The notes under the pieces: model-generated
Databases searched by the model: none
Seen by the model: the letters and a program-made list of their open reading frames with translations, nothing else
What the model was told of the DNA's origin: nothing
Source: Dipteronia dyeriana
Lineage: Eukaryota; Streptophyta; Magnoliopsida; Sapindales; Sapindaceae
NCBI GenBank assembly: GCA_032871835.1
Contig: CM065302.1
Span: 5,827,094-5,891,093, forward strand
Direction: 5' to 3'
DNA: 64,000 nucleotides
Shown here: one piece after another, positions 20,218 to 32,923 of the stretch
Numbering within the stretch: position 1 is the first letter of the stretch
How the letters are laid out: each line of letters begins with the position of its first letter
Made by a program: the position numbers and the translations under genes

Positions 20218-21939
20218 TGGGTACAATCGATGCACAACGCTAGAATCAGATTGTTCTAGAATCTGATTGTTGTGCATCGGTTCCACTCAATAAGTGACAC
20301 ATGTCATTGACTTCAATTTTATTTTTTTATTTTTTTTTGGGTACAAAGAAGGGCAAAGCCCAAAGCAACAAACCAACTAAGAAGGAAGGGGAGTAGGCAA
20401 CGCTTGAAATAAACATGGCCAATAGCATCACCCTCTAAGCAACTTTTGATCTCTGGGGGAGGGTCACCAAGAACACATAAACCTAGAGGTGGCAAAATGG
20501 GTCGGGCCCTGATGGGCAGCCGACTCTGCCTGCTTGGTCATGGGCCCAGGCCCGCCATCTTAACAGGCCAAGCCTAGGGGTCAAGGCCTGGCCTGGGCCG
20601 TCAGGCTTGCCGGCCCAAATTTTTCTTTAAAAAATGTATTCTGGTCGGCCTGTGAATCGGCTCGTGAGCCGGCTGGTGGGCCAGCCCGTTAAGGCCCGCC
20701 AAAATTAAAAATTTTCAAATTTTGAATTTTGAATTTTAAAATTTGAAATTTGAATTTAGGGATGGCTTTGTAAGTTTCCAGGAACCGTTGGTGACCGTTG
20801 AAGAGTTTAAAAAAATACCCAAAACTTTTAAAAATTATATTTTTTTAAATCTTTTACAATTTATTTCAATTATACCCTAACCTAACATTTTCCTATAAAT
20901 ACCCCATCGCCCTCACCTCATTACCTACAATTTCTCTACTTCCCTACTCTCTTATTTTCTCTATTCGCTACAATCTCCAACATCTCTCACTCTGTCATTC
21001 ACTCTCTTTCAACTATTTTGTAATTTATTTTATTTATTTAATAAATTATATACACTATACATTTTATATTATATTATTATATACTATATACTATTATAAT
21101 ATATACTTGATACCTTCCACTCTCTAGTCTCTACATATTTTAAGGCTCTTACTCTGAGGTATTGTCTTATTTTTAAAAAAAAATTACTTTCATTTGTTAT
21201 TTAATTATTAACTATTATTAGATATTAATATGTTTATAACTAATGTTATTATTTGTTATGTTGTTAGGTATCCAATTGATTAATTAATTCAACACTCTCA
21301 GCTCTCAAGTCTCCAATTTAAGGTTAGTATTTCTACTTCTCTACTTTTGTTATTAATAATTTTTGATATAGTAATGATTATTATTTAGTATTTAGTGATT
21401 TGTAATTTAGTACGTGTGTTAAGTGTAGTTAATATTGTTGTTTGAGTGTTAGTAATATGTTAATTTCATGTATTTTTGTGAGTTTAACAACAAAAAAATA
21501 ATTAAAAAAATAATTCCTAATTTTTTTATATTTTTGAAATTATTATTATATTATAAAGATTATGTTTTCTTTTATCGAATTAAGAAGAAAATGACGATTT
21601 AGAAGAATTAAATCCAAATGTTTTTAATTTTTTTTAAAAATAATAATATATTAGAATGATTATGTTAGTATTATGTATTTTTGTGAGTTTAACAACAAAA
21701 TAATAATTTTAAAAAAAATTCCCAATTTGTTTTAAAGATTATGTTTCCTTTTGTCGACTTTAAGAAGAAAATGACGATTTAGAAAAATTAAATCCAAATA
21801 TTTTTTTTAATTAATAATATATTGGAATGATTATATTAGTAATATTATTATGTATTTTTGTGAGTTTAACAACAAAATAATAATTTTAAAAAAATTAATT
21901 CCCAAATTTTTTTATTTACGAAAAATTATGTTTTCTTTC

Positions 21940-22760
21940 TGGGGTTTATTACCCCACATCTCCTCTTGCACTTCATAAACTTTATGACATGACTGATTTA
22001 TTTAAACAATATAGGGAAATAGTATTGGTAACTCCTGTTGTTGTTGCTATGTAAGAAAATATGTAAAATATTGGGGGGAAAATTCCTCTTTTATATGCAT
22101 TTGGTATTGTTATAGATCCTAGGTTTAGATTTGAAGCTTTAAAAGTTTTTTCCACTACTTTAGGGAGGCTCTAGGATTAAGTGAAACGAATGTTGCTGAA
22201 CATCTTAGTATACTGAAATCCTAAATTTTCGAGGTTTTTTCTATTTATGAGAACAGATACAGCACCGAAACAGCGTGAGCAGCGCCTCTTCAACAACAAT
22301 CCCAACAACAATCAAAGCTCATGAGGATTTTTTGAACAAGACCACAACTTCTCGCGCTTCAGGAAGTTCGAGTCAAAGTCAAAGTCAAAATGTGGAGCTC
22401 AACAAATATCTGAGTAAGGAGTATTCCATCCCGGAGAAGATTTCACAATGAACGATCGTCTAAAATGGTGGCGGAACAAGAGAAACAGCTTCCCCTTTCT
22501 ATCGAGATTAGCATGTGATGTCCTTGCTATCCTGGTTTCAACTGTTTTATCGGAGCAAGTGTTTAGCACCGCCGAACGAATAATAGAAGATAGAAGATGT
22601 GCATTGGCCCCTGATACGGTGGAAGCTTTGGCATGCCTTAAGGATTAGGAAAATGCAAGAATTAGACAACAACATCAACCGGTCAACAAAGAACTCATCG
22701 ATGACTTCTCCAATATGACCATCGATGAGAGCTCCGGTAGCAACCAACCGGCAAATTGAT
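21940..22760 (+). pseudogene. hAT transposase, C-terminal part, decayed
   Basis: The recognisable end is LACDVLAILVSTVLSEQVFS, TAERIIEDRRCALAPDTVEA and LACLKD at about 22500-22648, the hAT dimerisation domain. Upstream, fragments such as PLLYAFGIVIDPRFRFEALK fit the middle domain of plant hAT transposases, but stops and shifts separate them. The N-terminal BED finger and most of the catalytic region are not recognisable. It cannot encode an active enzyme. Confidence 0.8.
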
Positions 22761-22784
22761 GTAATTGTTAATACTTAAAAAAAA

Positions 22785-24363
22785 GGGATATTATTGATTT
22801 AGTCCCTATATTTTTTTCGATTGTTTTTTTTACTCACTTATCCATTTTTCACAGGATTGGTCCTTATGTTTTTAAAAATCACTCAATTTCGTCCCTCTGA
22901 CTAGAATTTTGATGGTCAACTGTCACAGAAAATACAAAATGATATTTTTATCCTTGATTTTAAAATAAAAAATAAAATAAAAAGAAAATTTTTATTTTCA
23001 TAATTTTATTTATAATTATATATTAATTCTTTAAAAAAAAGAAATTTAAATTGAAAAAATTATTCATTATCATCGATTCATCAGCGACCTCCAACTGAAA
23101 CAACATCCAAAACCACCATCACTCCACCATCACATATCTTCATCAATTCATCATCGACCTCCAATTGAAAAATAATCCAAAACAACTATCACAGATCACC
23201 AAGACTCCACCAACACCATCACAGATAACCAAATCCAAAACATCCACCCACACTGATCCTCCACCATCACAGATAACCAAATTCAAAACATTCACCCACA
23301 CTAATCCTCCACCATCACCATCAAATCATCATCAAAACCACAATCAATCATTATTATTTATCAAAACCAAAACCATCTCAAATTATCACCGAAACCATCT
23401 CAAATTATCACTACCACCATACAACAACCTTAAACCCAGAAAACCAAACCACCATATGATACCCACGAAATCAAACCTAATCGCCCAATCCTACCATCAA
23501 AATCAATCTGCAATCACCAATCTACCATCATTAACCCATAAAACCCAACAAACCCACCACAACCACAACCGAAACCAAACCTTGTCCACCTCCCAACACC
23601 AAAACCAATACCTGGGCTTGTTTCGGTTAGAACCCAGATCCAGTTCGAACCAAATATGGGTTTTTGGTTTGAACCCAGTTCTGGTTCGAATGGGTTCGAA
23701 CCATATCTTGGTTCATTTCGTGGAACCGACGGGAGATAAGAGATAAGAGAACTAGATCTTGACGACTCAAGAGTAGTGTCTTCTGGGTTTCATGGAAGTC
23801 TCAGAGAGACCAAGAAAGGAGAAAGAGATCGATAAGGAAGAAAGAGAGAGAGAGAGATGGGTTTACAGAGAGGTCGAGAAATAGAGAGATCAAGAGAGAA
23901 ATGGATTTTGAATGATTAAGTTTAGATTGAGAGAGATTGGCTTTTGAGTTTAAATTTTGTTGGTGACCGATTTTGATTTTAGGTTTTGTTGGTGGCTGGG
24001 TTTGATTTTTGTAGGAGAACATCAATGAAGAATTGATTCCCAGCCACCACCACTCACAGAACTGATTTTTTACTAGGATTGGTTTTAGGTTTTGAGTGAG
24101 AGATGTATTTTATTTTTATTTTTTTTTTATTTTTTTTAAATTGTAATTATTTTTTTATAATTTATTTTTATAATTTTTATTTATATATTAATTTAATTAT
24201 TTAATATGTAAAGACAAAATTACCCTTAGAACCGTTTAATTTAACTCAGAAGGACCAAAATGAGTGGTTTTGAAAAACATAGGGTTCAATCCAGTGAAAA
24301 TTGGATAAATGAGTAAAAAAAAAACAATTGAAAAAAACATAGGGACTAAATCAATAATACCCC
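22785..24363. mobile_element. Non-autonomous MULE nested in the hAT element (MULE-b)
   Basis: The inverted termini exceed 110 bp. The left reads GGGATATTATTGATTTAGTC and the right, reversed, GGGGTATTATTGATTTAGTC; both continue with CCTAT.TTTTTTC.ATTG and TTTACTCA.TTATCCA. The 9-bp flanks are TAAAAAAAA and TAAAAAAAG. The interior is CA-rich (23090-23610) and then GA-rich (23800-23900), with no transposase. The long open frame at 23165-23746 is a low-complexity artefact. Confidence 0.85.
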
Positions 24364-24898
24364 TAAAAAAAGAAAATCAGATTGCACTCTTTTTTCCTTA
24401 CCAAGTTTTTATCCCATTGGGTTTTTCTTGGTAAGCTTTTTAATGAGGGAATCATAATTTGTAATTTATACTTTTAACCACAAATTTAATAATAAATTAC
24501 ACAAATATTATTATCGAAAACAATTTAACTGTTGTTCACTTGTTTGAAATGAAAAAATATATTTCATATTAAAATTATTACATTAATAATTACATGAAAT
24601 TATTACAATGTATAAAAAATAATATTATATCAATAACACGTTTAAATATTAAAATTAAATAAAAATAATTTCAAAGTTCGTTGGGCTGGGCCGACCAGTT
24701 GAGCCCTTAACGGGCCGACCCGTTAAAAGGCCCGGCCTAGGCCGACTCGGCTCATCTCAACAAAGGTCGCGGGCCAGGCCATGCCCCCTATCCCTACAAT
24801 CAGGTCCGCCCCACCTGGCATGTCTCCTTAACAGGCCAGGCCCGGCCCGTTAAGCAAGCAGGCCTAACGAGCCATGCCGGCCTGTTTTGCCACCACTA

Positions 24899-25373
24899 CG
24901 TAAACCCATAGCCATACCATGACCCATCCAAACAAGCTTATCAGCCACCATATTAGCTTCTCTGAACACATGCAGAACATCACAACACCAATCAGCTGCA
25001 ATCAACTACTTATAACTCTATACAATGCTAAACAGAGGATGGTTCGAGTTAATATCTTTAGAGAGCAACTGAATAGTAGTAAGAGAATCATATTCAACCA
25101 ACACTTTCATGGAACCCAAATTCCAAACCAAATTGAGGCCTCTAAACATTCCCCACAGCTCAGCTTCAAGGACACTACCCGGCCCTTATTCAAAGCAAAA
25201 CCAGTCACCCAATGACTCAAATTGTTGCGCAGAACACCACCAGCAGTTATGCTCCTAGTAACATTATTATGACTGCCATCAATATTAAGTTTCACCCAAC
25301 CTGCAATTGGAGGACTCCAAACAATCGGACATAAAAAATCATTCCTACCAGTGTCAAGGCTGTTAGTCTCCAA
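24899..25373 (-). pseudogene. LINE RNase H domain
   Basis: The minus strand reads GWVKLNIDGSHNNVTRSITA, AGGVLRNNLSHWVTGFALNK and GRVVSLKLSCGECLEASIWF. These match the plant LINE RNase H start (KLNxDGS...AGGVLRN). The first catalytic Asp (NIDGS) and the Glu-like position (CGECLEA) are present. Toward 24900 the rest is frameshifted. The hAT insertion separates this from the LINE 3' UTR. Confidence 0.85.
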
Positions 25374-25842
25374 CCAGCCCTTACTAAAGCATAAATGATA
25401 CTCAACAGAGAGTGAGGAATGGAAAACTCCCTATCAAAAGTCTTATTACATCTCCATTTCCATAGGAACCACATGGTGATAGCAAAAAGAAGGAAATGAG
25501 GGAGAATACCATCTAGCAACTTATTATTACAAATATTACCAGTAAACCATTCATCAAAATCACCAATAAAAGCAGGAGAAACAGTAATACCTCTCAAAAT
25601 TTTCTCTCAAACTGCCCTAGAAACTCTATATCCACGCATTAAATGTTGCATACGTTCAATACCCTCTCCACATCTAGGACACGAGGTATCAGTAGTAAGA
25701 CCTTGAGTAGCTTTTTGAAGATTAGTGAGGATTCTATTATGTAAGAGGGTCTAGAGAAGATGGATGATTCTAGTAGGGAGTTTGAGTTTCCAAATAAAAC
25801 TCCACTTCCATTAGGGAAAACTATCCAACCCAAGAGCGCCAA
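25374..25842 (-). pseudogene. LINE zf-RVT region
   Basis: The minus strand, with stops, reads SFIWKLKLPTRIIHLL, then TLLHNRILTNLQKATQGLTT and DTSCPRCGEGIERMQHLM, followed by LLDGILPHFLLFAITMWFLW. CPRCG plus the following helices is the zinc-binding region after reverse transcriptase in plant L1 elements. It is broken by stops. Confidence 0.8.
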
Positions 25843-27850
25843 TATAAGCTAAGGAAACAGAGAATTTCCCATTTTTGTTCCATCTCTAAATGACTTTATC
25901 ACCACCACTATACCTTCTTCCAGCATGGATGCTAGCAATTTTCTGAACAATTTCCCAAGGAAGGACTTCATCAAGAAGTTATAGATTCCAATAACCATTA
26001 GAAAAGTAATCACCAACAAACTGACCCATCAAATTATCCGTAAGAGTAACTTTAGCATGAGCTCGTAGAACACCCACATCAAGCACCCAATCATCCAGAC
26101 AAAACCAAATTATCCTGCCATCTCCAACCCACCACTTAAGACCATTAACAACTAACTTAGCTCCAAAGGCTATCCTTTTCCAAGTACTAGAGCAAACACT
26201 CCCTTTCTTCAACTCCATATCCACTAAAGAATTATTACCCAAGTACTTATGATTCATGAGTTGGCACCAAATGCCCTCATCTTTTTCTAGCATACCCCAA
26301 TTTAGCAAAGAGGGCTTGATTCATAAGTTTAGTTTTCTTAATTCCAAGACCACCATGAATCTTGGGGAGACAAATAGTATCCCAGTTGACTAAATGGATG
26401 GCCTTCCTTGTCGCCGAACTCCCTCAAAGAAAATATCTATTAATTTTATCCAACTTCCAACATATTGCATTGTGTAAATAGGAATAACAACAGTCACTGC
26501 CTTAATTAAGGTAGCTCTCTCTGCTAGAGATAAGGTCTCACACTTCCAAGAAGCAAGCCTTTTTGGGTTTTCTCCACTACCTCCATATAGGTACGATTAG
26601 TAATCCTCCCATGAATAAGTGGGACACCCAAGTATTTACCAAGATCTGTTGTGAGTGGCGAACCACAAACATTAGCTATGGCTCTTGCATCACCATCTTT
26701 AATATTATTGGAGCAAAGGATCTTAAACTTAGGGAAACTCACATGTTGACCAGAAAGGTTACAAAAAATATCCAGGCACTCTCTCATAATATGCGCTTGG
26801 GAAGTAGTAACTTGACCAAAAAGGATGAGATCATCCGTGAAAAATAGATGAGATATCCGAGGACCCGTTCTAGAAATATTGACACATTTCCAAAGGCCAC
26901 CATAAAGTCTATGAGTAATCAAGTGAGAAAGATTTTCCACGCATAAAATAAAAATATAAGGAGAAACTAGGACCTATTGTCTGATACCACAGCTAGGAGA
27001 AAAATTTTCTGTTATCTCCCCATTTAGGATGATTTTATACTTGACACTCATGATACCCCACAGAATAAGCTCCACAAGAGAACCTCCAATACCGACCTCA
27101 GTAAGAACATTTCTAATAAAACTCCACTGATGCTTATCATAGGCTTTCACCAGATGGACTTTCCATGCCACAAACCCTTTTTTTACCTTTCATAGCTCTA
27201 AACTTGTGCAATATCTCCTGAGCAACCACTATATTATCATGAATTTGTCTACCGGGGACAAGCAACTTGGTTACGACTAATAAGGTCAGGTAAGAGCCTC
27301 CGAAGCCGCTGAACAATAACTTTACTAATAATTTTGTAAGAAGTATTGCACAAACTAATAGGGCGAAGTTAGGCCATATGAAGAGAGCTAGGGACTTTAG
27401 GAACAAGAGAAATGAGAGTAAGGTTTAACTCTGAAGGGAAAGTCCCTGTTATTAAACTATTAACCACAAACTCAACTAGATCATTCTTGCACACATCTCA
27501 TTGGCTCTAGATAAACATTGTAGGAAGTCTATACGGACCAAGTGTTTTTAAACCACCAATCCCAAAAAGGCTAGACTTCACCTCCTCTTCATAGATCTAT
27601 TTATACAAATCGTCATAAGACTTATTTGACAACACAGGAAAATAACCAGGGAAACTATCATACTTTTCCCTACTATGGTGGGTCGAAAAATTATTAAGAA
27701 AATAAGAAAAAATAATAGCCTTCATGCTATCTTTATCACTCCTTCACACACCATTCTCATCTTTTAAGCCTTCCAATTTATTAAACCTTCTTCTAATTAA
27801 AGTTGACTGGTGAAAGAACTTGGTATTCTTATCCCCCTCCCTGAGCTATG
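25843..27850 (-). pseudogene. LINE reverse transcriptase, broken
   Basis: Blocks in order on the minus strand are KAYDKHQWSFIRNVLTEVGI (27100 region, block A with D), GEITENFSPSCGIRQ, RISHLFFTDDLILFGQVTTS (catalytic FTDD, usual FADD) and DLGKYLGVPLIHGRITNRTY. WWVGDGRIIWFCLDDWVLD follows at about 26100. The domain performed target-primed reverse transcription. At least three frame changes and several stops separate the blocks. Confidence 0.85.
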
Positions 27851-28199
27851 TATTTCTAGATTTCTTAAGCAAGAATAATTCCTCTTGATCAATGAAAATA
27901 CTATACTCTTCCTGGAGTTTAGCTTCAAGCTTAATCAGACTAGGATTAAACATCTCACCTAGTTTTCTTTGAATCCCTTGGATTATGGGAAGAAGTCTTC
28001 TCTTGTTCTGGAAAATACACACAAACACAGTATTATTCCACTCTCTCAACATATCAGAAAAAATAAGGCTCTTTTCTACCAAATTGCCACTGTGTGTGTT
28101 CCAAAAATGCTTAACAAAATCGCAGAAGTCCTTATGCTTCACCCATATGGCCTCGAATCCGAAAAGCTTAAGAGAACTCTGTGGAAAATGAGTACTTTG

Positions 28200-28967
28200 G
28201 AGACTCAGCACAATGGGACAATGATTAAAGGAGACACGAGGGAGTTGATAAATAAAACCATCCACAAACATAAGTTTTCACTCTTGAGAACATAACGCTC
28301 TATCCAATCTTTCCATTAAGTTCTCACTGATTCCCCTCTTAGAAACCCAAGTATATTTTTGGCCAACAAAACCTATATCAATAAGCTAGTTCTCATTAAT
28401 CCAATCTGCAAATCCTGTTTTAGTGAAACAGTTTCTGCCACCTCTCTTTTCATCCCTACTAATGATCTCGTTAAAGTCCCCCATAACATCACAGGATCCC
28501 TTGAAACAGCTTATAACAACATGTAAATATCCCCATAAAGCTTTTCTATCACTAGCACTAGGATTGGCATAGAATATGGTAAGGACCCATAACTTATTAC
28601 CCTCCGCCACCATTACTATGATAGTGTACCTAGAACTCGCCACAACTTGTAACCTGACTTTACTGTCATTCCATAAGAGCCAGATACCCCCTGAGAAGCC
28701 AGATCCCTCAACAAAAAATATGTTCAAAAAACCCAAACTGTCAATAATCCTTGAAGCCTTGGTACCACTAATCCTGGGCTCCAAAATAGCAAACACCTCA
28801 AAACAATGCAATTTTCTCATGTCAGAAACCACTTTCCCAAAACCTTTCTTACATGCCCCTCTCACATTCCACGTACAGGTCATCAGAAAATAAAGAAACA
28901 AACTAACACAAGGGAGAAAACTATTCCAAAATAATTTCGATTGCCTCCTTAAGCTTAGAGGCAACAA
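28200..28967 (-). pseudogene. LINE AP-type endonuclease, broken and altered at its active site
   Basis: The minus strand reads CTWNVRGACKKGFGKVVSDM, FAILEPRISGTKASRIIDSL, GGIWLLWNDSKVRLQVVA, DVMGDFNEIISRDEKRGG and FADWINEN. Past a stop near 28385 come KYTWVSKRGISENLMERLDR and LPRVSFNHCPIVLS. Asn of WNVRG, Glu of LEPR and the GDFNE block are intact. The last motif, normally SDHCP, reads FNHCP, so the catalytic Asp is Asn. In active elements this enzyme nicks target DNA. Confidence 0.85.
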
Positions 28968-29513
28968 CTTCTAAATTAGTCTCACTAGAGACATCCACTT
29001 TCTGCAACATGTAGCTATTAGAATCATAGGGTTCTGCATCACTAGTGTTATAGGCCTATACACATGGACCCGGGTGCAACACCTGAATAGTGGAATTCGA
29101 AACATCTGTCTTCACAATGTCTGTGTGCAACATCCGAAGAACATCAGACTCCTCACGTCCATCATCCATATCATGAGATTAAAAAGTATGAGTGATAGAG
29201 GTAAAATGTTTAGAACCCTTCACGTTACCCTTCGCTCCCTGTTACACTTTCTTTAGTGGGTTTAGAGTTAAGACCTTTATCAATGTTATGGCTCACCAGG
29301 TATTTGTTAGTGGTAGTATTCGAATGCTTGACATTAACAAAAGTTCGGTTTGAAATTTGAGCAAGAACTCTCTTGGTCGAGACCGTCCCCTGAGAACCTC
29401 CAACCGACTGTGAAACAACTACTGCAATAACTTATTCCACGTCTTCAATTAGCAAACCTCGAACCCCCAGCTTTCTTGTTACCCATTTATTCCCCCCCCC
29501 CAATCGCTAACAC
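28968..29513 (-). other. LINE region between ORF1 and endonuclease
   Basis: Expected position of the ORF1 C-terminus and ORF2 start. I recognise no conserved block. A C-run at 29491-29500 and stops in all frames show decay. Confidence 0.5.
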
Positions 29514-30782
29514 TCATTTTTTCACAAGTGAGTGCATCAATCTTCCATTTTCTCTAGTATTACCCATAGCATATCCAGCAGAATCAACTCCAGATGTAGA
29601 AAGATCACTAATAAACGGAGAGCCATTATCCACATTACCGTATCTTTCGGCACCAGAAGTAGTAATATATAAAACCCTTACTATTCTTCCTTGGAACACC
29701 ATTCTTTTTTCCCGCTTGGTTCGAGTTCCAGCTGTTCCTACCAAATATTCCATAAGACACATGCATCCAAGGTCCATAAGGTTCACTTTTATTAACAGTC
29801 GAACCCATATCCTTCTCAGGTGCCTTAGCCTCCTCACTCTGTACAATATTATCTTTCATACACACTTCCCTATTGTGACCAATTTTGCCACATTAAAAGC
29901 ATATTAATCCCAGACTCTCATATTCCACTGTAATACTTCTATCCTCTATTTCCAGTGAACTCTTGAGTGGTTTAGTGATATCAATTTCCACATAAATCCT
30001 GGCAAATCTACCTCGAGTTTGAGTCTTCATGATAGGATAGACCTTGTAAGTGTTACCCAGCATACCACCAATCTTTTTTAACAATTCCACATCGATCCAT
30101 TCCATAAGTAGTTTAGAGAGCCTTACCCAGACCGGCATGTTCCAAATGTCTTCTTCCTTAGGAACAAAATTGGGTCTCCATTTTTGGACCACAAGGTATT
30201 GATTGGCAATAACCCATGGTCACCCTATTAGAACATAATCCAGATCATCCAATAACTGAAACCTGGCGACAAAATAACCATCATCCAATTGGTTAGTTGC
30301 CATTGCCCATAAAGAGCCCACTTCTGTCTCAATTTCAATAGCATGAAGTTTAATGTATGATTCCTTCCCATGATCTTAAGGATCAAAGCATTAGACCACG
30401 GTTTGCATAATTGTTGCTTCAACACACTTGAGAGTTCCATTACATAACTCTTTGGGCCATCAATGAATGATATATCATCATCCCCAATCTTCAATTTTTC
30501 CTTAGCTGCTCCAAAACCTGACCAATTACCTTGATTAGAGTGACTCAAAAGTTTTGATTTGAAAATTTCTCCCACCGGTCTCCTCAACATATCATCACCA
30601 ACTTCATCAGAGGCACGAGCACGTTTGGCGACTGCCATAGGATCTTGGGGTTTCTTCGTTGTCCCCTCATTGTTCTCAAGTTTTAGTTGGCCAGAAAACA
30701 TAAAGATATCAACAATAAAAGAAGAAGATGCTAGCAGGCGGCGGAGCGTGTAGAGGCTCAATGCAACCCTAGAGCCACGCAC
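29514..30782 (-). pseudogene. LINE ORF1: DUF4283 and zinc-knuckle protein
   Basis: It starts near 30782 on the minus strand with a basic N-terminus. ISFIDGPKSYVMELSSVLKQ and CKPWSNALILKIMGRNHTLN follow, then, after a frame change, VVQKWRPNFVPKEEDIWNMP, VWVRLSKLLMEWIDVELLKK, IGGMLGNTYKVYPIMKTQTR and GRFARIYVEIDITKPL. This is DUF4283, found in plant L1 RNA-binding ORF1 proteins. The zinc knuckle follows as C-F-stop-C-GKIGHNREVC, with a TAA (about 29894) inside it. The C-terminal part runs to about 29514. It would coat LINE RNA. Confidence 0.85.
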
Positions 30783-32923
30783 AGAGCGCGTTCAAGTTTG
30801 GATTTATTGGATTTTTTATTTTTTATTTTTTATTTTCTTTTCATTTATTCTCTATGTAGCTTAAGCCCAAAAATCTTACCACTTTCTCTCTTCTCTCTCC
30901 TCTCTTCTCTCTCTGAAATCATCATCATTATCTTCCTCTTCTCTCGGTTATCTCTCTCTCTATCTCCTGTCCATCTCCAACTCAATCTATGTCTCAATCT
31001 CTCATCTCCAGCTCAAAATTTTGAATAATCAAAAGGGTTTGGTTGTGGTTGTTTAAAGGAGGAGAAGGTCGGCGGTCGTGTTTGGGTTTGAGTTTTTTTT
31101 TTGCCGCCGGCGAAGTTTGAATTTCAGGGTGTTAATGGTGCATGGTTTGGCTTTTGGGTTTGGGTGGATGGCGGTTTGGTGGTGGTAGTGGTGATTGATT
31201 CTGTTGATTTTTTGGGTTTGACTTTTTGTTTGGATTTCCATAGGGTTGGGGTCGATTTTGGTTGGGATTTTTGGTTTGATTTTGGTGGATGAGAGGCTGA
31301 TGGTTTAGTTATAAAGGAAAAAAATGCAAAAATAGAGATAAGAATTGCCTCATAATTTATTCAAATAGAACTGAAACAGGGAAGAATAACCATGAAGATC
31401 ATTATCATTTCAAAAATTGAATAGATCATCGCATCAAGGAATGTTGCTTTGCTTTCTCCTAATTTTATTTTTAAGGAAAACTAACTATAGTGAACTTCAT
31501 CTACCAAAAAATATCTATTAAATTGCAGAAATTACATCACTAATAGTTACATCACTAGATCCAATTTCTAACGAAGACCCATTTGCCTTATCTTTTAATT
31601 TTGTTTCCCTAAATTAAAACATAATTATTTGAGAGTTGGGTGTATATAGGCCACAAGTCCACACATAGTGAAATTCGGATCTAGGTGAAAAAGTATATGG
31701 TCACGGGTCATCGGAGGATGATGACGAGGATAAACGACAACGGTCACCGAAGATGGCAAGTGGACGTTGACTCGTTGAGATGAGAATCTGAGATGATGAA
31801 GGAGACATAGAGAAATGAAGATACAGTTGTAAGTGAAGATGAGAGAGAAAATCAATAATAAATTAAATTTTAAATTAGTGCAACATGTCATTCACTGAGT
31901 GGGATCGATGCACCACCCTCATATTATAGCGTGGTGCATCTGTTGCACCAAATTTTTTCTAGAGATAGAGGTACAGATGAGATCAGATCATGAATCATGA
32001 GAGGGAGAGATAAACTATAATATTTTATTCTTACTTTTTTTAATTTTATGTTTTATATAATTGGTGGGCCCATACAAAACGAAAACAAAAAAAAATGAAA
32101 ACATCTCCGAGTTGTTTTCTCATCAGACAACTTTCCACGCTTTAATTAAAAAATTGGATTTTAGTAAAAATGCCCTATCTGACGATCTATATTGCAAATA
32201 TAACCTATAAAAAAAATTATAGCAAAAATGCCCCTAAAAGATGAAATTACCCTTAGCTAGTAATGCCCTCAATTCGTCTATCATTTTCAATTGCCCTAAC
32301 CATCCCTATCAGCCATCATAGCCATCCCGATTGACCCGATAACACCAAACCAGTAACCTTATCGTCACCGTTAAGTCCCATCATCGTCGTGAAGCCGTTA
32401 TTCGCCATTAAGATGGCTCGTCAATGTCGGTCTACAAGAAACGGGGACTCATGGTCATCCCGTTGCTTCGTTCGTCATCCCACACCATACCTCCGCTTCT
32501 AGCTTCGCTCGTCATCCCACACCATCCCTCCGCTTCTGGTTGCAGTCACTTTGTTCGCTGCACCACTGTACCAACACGTGTGTATGTTTGTCAATTTTGT
32601 TTCTCTACAATTGGATTTGATTATATTGAGTTTTTTTTGTCTTTCGAAGACAGTGTTAAATTTTGTTTCGTGATTGATTGTTGTCGAACTTGATTTACAA
32701 ATTTTTGTGTTTTGTGTAATTAAATGTTGAGTGTTTGTGTGTGTGTGTGTGTGTTTGATATTGTTTAATTCATTAATTGGATGTTTGAGAAGATTGAAAG
32801 TTAAGATTTTTTGTTATATATTCACATGGAATGATTTGTGATGAGGTATGAAAGATGATCGAATTTTGTGATTTGTGATCAGTTAGATATCGATATTAGT
32901 GTTTTTCTTTGACGTTAAGCGGC

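Larger units (their letters stand above)
20484..24898. mobile_element. hAT transposon inserted in the LINE 3' region
   Basis: The termini are TAGAGGTGGCAAAATGGG on the left and, reversed, TAGTGGTGGCAAAACAGG on the right. They are flanked by 8-bp repeats CATAAACC (20476-20483) and CGTAAACC (24899-24906), one mismatch. An 8-bp duplication and this terminus identify the hAT superfamily. The subterminal regions are rich in GGCC/GGGCC motifs on both sides. A decayed transposase lies at 21940-22760, and a MULE is nested at 22785-24363. Confidence 0.9.
20339..30800 (-). mobile_element. L1-like LINE on the minus strand, interrupted by a hAT element
   Basis: The 3' end reads (minus) GCTTTGGGCTTTGCCCTTCT then TTGTACCC and a poly(A) run (T-run at 20319-20338). 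From 30800 down it holds ORF1 (DUF4283 and zinc knuckle), endonuclease, reverse transcriptase, zf-RVT and RNase H, a complete plant L1 domain order. Without the hAT at 20484-24898 it is about 6 kb, close to full length. Both edges sit in T-rich DNA, so its duplication is only suggestive. All frames are broken by stops or shifts. Confidence 0.85.
20218..31953. mobile_element. TIR element hosting the LINE (outermost shell of the nest)
   Basis: The left end begins GGTACAATCGATGCACAACG and the right end, reversed, GGTGCAACAGATGCACCACG. Both then have GTGCATCG followed by a CCACTCA...TGACA..TG block, so about 100 bp are inverted. Each end also contains its own GATGCACMAC...GTKGTGCATC hairpin. Without the LINE, the element would be about 1.2 kb, with CT-rich and GT-rich halves (30840-31330) like the other MULE-type elements here. 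A clean target duplication was not found, so the class is uncertain. Confidence 0.55.

Noticed and set aside
23165..23746. A 193-codon open frame rich in Thr, Pro, Ser, His and Asn
   Set aside because: It arises from CA-rich low-complexity DNA inside MULE-b. It has no domain, and its composition mirrors the nucleotide bias.
30798..31292. Open frames next to the LINE 5' end, Leu/Ser-rich and Val/Gly/Phe-rich
   Set aside because: They follow CT-rich and GT-rich low-complexity DNA of the TIR element and have no domain.
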